Assembly (NCBI GenBank): GCA_018389105.1
Contig: JACATO010001434.1
Span: 221,001-285,000, forward strand
Length of the DNA: 64,000 nt
Direction: 5' to 3'
Origin: Nautilus pompilius
Taxonomy: Eukaryota > Mollusca > Cephalopoda > Nautilida > Nautilidae
Part shown: piece after piece, positions 59,731 through 64,000 of the stretch
How the letters are laid out: each line of letters starts with the position of its first letter
Numbering within the stretch: the first letter of the stretch is position 1
Translations under genes and position numbers: made by a program
The notes under the pieces: model-generated
The model's input: only the letters and a program-made list of their open reading frames with translations
Databases searched by the model: none
Told to the model about the DNA's origin: nothing

Positions 59731-62700
59731 CTAGTGTTTTGCTGCCAGTTGACTAGAAGATTTAATAAATTAAAGAAACTGAATTTGTAATGTTCTTAAA
59801 AGAGTTTTATTCTTGATAAAAAAGAAAGATGGGACCTGATTTAAAAGTTAATATTTAGAAGAAAAAAGATGGCAAGTTTGTAAGTTCAAAATAAGATCAG
59901 AATTGTTTCAGAGAATTTTGTAAAGGAAAAATTTAGATTATTGCCAGAATACATGGTAAAATATCCTGACATCTGATTTTGCTGTTTTGATGAACAAAAG
60001 ATATTAAGCCTGCTATTTCCAGTTTTTATGGAGGATGATTTTCTGGTGTTTTTTACATTGATATTTATTCATAAAAGGAAGTCACTTTTATAGTTCTACA
60101 TTCATTCTTGCACAAAATTTCAAAGTTCTATAAAGCCACAAACAAAATGTAGTAGTTACCTAATTTACTGAAGTTAAAATTTTATTCTAATTTCCCTGTG
60201 ACCAAGTGGATCAGTAGTCCATTCTTATCTTTTGTGTGATAAGATTGGATCAGTTACACACTACCAAGCTAATGTTTAGTGAATATCAGTATCTGTCATT
60301 TTTTTGAAAGAATTGTATGTATATTTTTTGTTGATAAACCTTATTGTGGGAAGGATCGATGGCAGAAACTGGTCCTGGACAAGTCCCTGATAGCATGGAA
60401 ACTTGACTAAAACAATGCAACATTCAGCACAGGAAAATCCTCTATTCTATCTGCCTCATTCAAAGGAGATTAAATCATTTTACCATTACCTTATTTTTTT
60501 GTCAGTAGACTAACAAGATTTGCATAACTAATTTCATAAAATTGAAAAACAAAAATGTTTTATTATTATTTATGTCTAAAAAAACCACAGAAATGTTTAA
60601 TAATGGGTGAAAGTTGATCAACACAGTTGAAGCTTTGTTTGCCATAATTTAAAAAAAATGAAAATAACAAAAAAATGTATTTAATTTTTCAGTAGCATAC
60701 CACATATCAGTGCTTAAAATCTCTATAGTATAATTTTCATAACTGAACTTGACAGAATTATCATTAATTTTTGTATATTCATATGGTTTATGTTTGTTTT
60801 GTTTTTTTAGAAATAGCCATTTTCTCTCATTTCATTTTGTATAATTTTTTTTACTTTAAATAAAGTAATGCATTACATGTTTGGAACATAGACACCAAAA
60901 TAAGGTTTTGTCAGAAGCACACGATACTAAACACTTGCAGCACATTATAGATGTCTGGGATATTATGACTAGAGAATCTTTGTTGTAGTGCAGTATCTTC
61001 CTCCACTTCCTTTCATCACAGCTGTCTTTGAATTTTGTATGCATGAAAAAATTTAATATCTTTGATTTGTCATTCAACAGGCACTTAAAGGATCAAGACA
61101 ATGTGTTACAAGTAATTGTTAGAACTTTTTGACAATGGTGTTTGCTTGATTCTCACATGGACAGAACTGATGTAGTTAGTAACTACCCACTTTGACCATT
61201 TTCAGCTTTAAATATAGTGGTGGTGAATCTTCATATTTCTGGTAACTAGATCTTCATGCAGTAGATTTCAAGATGATGTTTCCTCCATTATTCTTGTTGA
61301 CAAAGAAATTCTTTAAGCTGATAACTCTGCTGAAAGTACAGTGGCCCTTCAGTTGTGGACATTTTAGTGAATTACTATATAATTGCAAGAGATTTAAGGT
61401 AACTCTGTGCATTCAAATGGATGTTTATGACTTTAACAGTTAAGCTAGTGATTTTGCCAAATAACTGTAGCTAAGTAACTGAACTTTTAAAACCAGTTTA
61501 TTTGCTATTTACTAAGCTCAATCTTAGGAAAATAAATTGGAATTAGTTTTACTTTAAAAAAAAAAAAAAACTTGAAAATTAATTTTGTCATGTAGAACAC
61601 ATGTAATTACATGGATTCAGGTGTTTTAGATATTCAATGATTTTCTTGTAAATTTTGATTAAAAAAGAAAATTCCAAATAACTTTGTGTTCTCTTGCTGG
61701 AATTATTTAAATCTAAAGTAACCTTATGATTATAAGAATTCTACATAAGAAAATTAATTTTCATCTGGTTATTTGAAGGAAAACTTAATCTTTAACAAAA
61801 TACCTGAGGGTTTGCTTCTTGCTGGTCTTGGGCAGTTTGATTTGATGATGATGATGATGATATTTTATAAGAACTGGAATTACTTAACCATTTGTTTAAT
61901 ATGCATGCTTTGTTTTTCCTAACAAAATAACTAAATTTTAAAAAGCCTTTTTTAAAGACCATTATTCACTTTTAAATTGTAGACAGGTGAAAACTAGAAT
62001 CCCAGTTTTTTGAAGTTGAGAGAATTTTATGTAAAACAGATGGCCTGAACATTATAAAAAAATAATAACTCAAATATTTTGTATTTAAAAATGTTAGTGC
62101 TGTCAGATTTAAAGAAATGTTTGGGATTTACCAGTAAGAAAACCTTTTATTCCTGTTTCTGCCAGAAAAATTTTTTAAAAAAAGACTGAAAGAGAAAAAT
62201 GTGTTTACAATTCATTATCCACAAGGAGAAGTTTTTTAGAAAAAGTTGGACTGTAAGAATTTCAGATTAGAAATGGTGAAATTGCGGTGTTTTCCTCTGA
62301 GATGAACATTGTTTTCTTTCCTTTCTCTCGCTTGCACTAATAAATTATTGGGAAAAGTGGACATTTTTAAAATGTTGGTTGGCGGCAATCAAGAACCGTT
62401 TAAGAACACTGTTATGGAAGATTTGGGTGAATATGCCCGTAGCATCTCAGGGTTAGAGTCCATGCAAAAATGGAGTTACTAAAATATTATGTTCACCCCT
62501 ACTTCTGTTAAGAATCCCTGATTTGGGAGAATAATAGAACAACAATAGCTGGTTACTCTTTTACTTACTGCTGGAAATCAATACCAGCTTTGTCAGTGGA
62601 GATTAATTAAAAGGAAGCCAGTGTGCTGATTGACTAGGAGACGCTTTGATACTTATTTGACATTAAATACAAATTTTCCCTAATTTCACACTTGTGCAAG

Positions 62701-63060
62701 TTTAACCCATGTGGTTAGCATGGGAACAGTAAGCGCAGTCTCTGATGAAATTAGAATGCATTACCTCCCAAGATTTTCCAATAAGAGAGTGATGATATAG
62801 ATCTTATTTCACAAGTACATTCATTATTATCCCTCCAATAGGTTTTCTTTTTCTAATACCTACTAATGCAGAGAGGTAATTATTTCAAGGGAAATTATCT
62901 AGAATAAGGACAAAGGTTCATAATGTCTTGATTAGAATAAAGGCAAAAAGAGTAAGAAACAAAAACATGAAACATCTGCTTAGTGTTTGAAACATTTTCA
63001 GAAGTGTCAATCTAAATAAAATTTTAAGAAGTTTTGTTGGAGGGGGATATGCACGTACAT
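59731..63060. other. Intergenic AT-rich region
   Basis: I see no gene. A (GAT)5 tract lies at about 61845-61861, and AATAAA at 60859-60864 is a further possible polyadenylation signal. Confidence 0.45.
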
Positions 63061-63099
63061 TAGTTCACATACCAGAATGTTTATTGAGAATATCCTTAA

Positions 63100-63600
63100 G
63101 GAGAACAGTGTACGAGATGGCGTTACTATGGAGGGGTGAATGGCCACCTTGGTGACAACAAAGAAACGTGACCAGACGGTGTTCACGGCTGGGCTCGACT
63201 GAGATGACTGCTGTGTTCAGTCTGAACGGGTGCCAACGTCCATTTAATCGGAATGATTTGAAGAAACCCGTTAATCCTCTCCTTTTCCCTGCAGTCTGCG
63301 TGCAAGACATTTTGCCCCCTAAATTCTGCCGACCTTTTCTCGGCGTTCGTTCTGCACCCCTCCCTCCTGCGAAAGCCGATTTTCTTCAGTAGAGAAATGG
63401 CGGATTGACTTCAGCCTCTTGCATTTGCACAGAATGGCCAGTCCCGTTTGCGGAGGAGAAGCAGCAGCCATGGGATTACTGATGCCTGTCCGCAGTATTA
63501 ACTCTCTCTCTCTCTCTCTAAAGTTCAGCTTAAGATAACGTTTGTGCATTCCTCCCTACCTCTCTTGCCAGAGTTCGGCCTTCGGCCACTAGATGGAAAA
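63100..63600. promoter_or_regulatory. CpG-richer segment, possible promoter of a neighbouring gene
   Basis: Composition changes from AT-rich to mixed with many CpGs. It contains GAGATGGCG (about 63113) and AAATGGCGG (63395-63403), both YY1-like, and a CT microsatellite (about 63501-63520). Short ORFs open on both strands (plus ATG at 63434, minus ATG at about 63472), but neither ends in a convincing splice donor, so no exon is called. Confidence 0.3.
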
Positions 63601-64000
63601 ACTGAAAAAAAAAATAAAATAAAGTACTTGAATAATTTTGAGTAAATGTTCTGTAATAAGAATGCACCAACAAAAGGTAAGTTCACCAATGCCAATCTCT
63701 TACAGACAGCAAAAGTTGGTCCTGAGATAATGAAGCTCGAAATGAGGGTTAGCCTACCCTTGTTGAACATATGCATCCACTTTGATCTCTTGCTATCAGA
63801 AATCTGGACACAGTGCCTGCAATGTTATTGAGTGATCTATATTAAATGATATATGGGCAAGAAAGAGGCAACTTTTAATTGCTTGTAAATTAATAACTTG
63901 CTGTAATGTAATTTTTTAATCTTATCATGGAAATTGTATGCCCTTTGTAAACATGGCATTGTTAAATAAAGAAAAAAATCATATGGAACAGGCCTCATGA
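63601..64000. other. Window end, unassigned
   Basis: A 61-codon plus ORF (63646-63831) has no recognised homology. AATAAA at 63965-63970 could be a polyadenylation signal of an unknown transcript or chance. Confidence 0.3.

Noticed and set aside
1-64000. Bacterial or phage systems, CRISPR arrays, operons
   Set aside because: The window is intron-bearing animal DNA; no direct-repeat/spacer array or prokaryotic gene cluster was seen.

Overview
This is a eukaryotic, clearly animal, nuclear genomic window. It is AT-rich, with spliced genes whose exons have GT/AG boundaries and consistent phases, large introns, and many decayed DNA transposons. Gene identities come from my own reading of the translated exons against remembered protein families; no database search was possible. 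The taxon cannot be fixed. The SINE-like repeats, Tc1/mariner load and the set of retained kinetochore and SMN-complex genes would fit a lophotrochozoan such as a mollusc, but that is a weak inference.

Layout, left to right: (1) 1-9541, plus strand: the 3' part of a gene for a divergent AGC/PKC-like protein kinase (8 exons seen, N-lobe outside the window). (2) 10657-16442, plus: a complete six-exon gene for a CENP-O-like inner-kinetochore protein (298 aa). (3) 19023-22902, minus: GEMIN7 (SMN complex), with one coding exon (87 aa) and a predicted non-coding first exon. CENPO and GEMIN7 converge, with a mariner copy between their 3' ends. (4) 23035-55236, plus: TTC39C, 14 coding exons, 582 aa. 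GEMIN7 and TTC39C are head to head, sharing a CpG-rich promoter at about 22.84-23.10 kb. (5) 55237-64000: long TTC39C 3' UTR and intergenic DNA, ending in a small CpG-richer segment near 63.1-63.6 kb that may be another promoter.

Accessory content sits mostly in introns. It includes a 1.8-kb homopyrimidine 38-bp minisatellite in TTC39C intron 1, a 127-bp near-perfect tandem duplication, two copies of one mariner family, two Tc1-like remnants, a piggyBac transposase remnant plus a piggyBac-type TTAA-flanked MITE, a CR1/L2-like non-LTR remnant, and four copies of what looks like one tRNA-derived SINE family. The four genes have unrelated cellular roles (signalling, kinetochore, snRNP assembly, TPR protein); nothing here looks like an operon or a defence island. 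The most useful second-look items are the GEMIN7/TTC39C bidirectional promoter, the degenerate kinase, the structured minisatellite and the SINE family.
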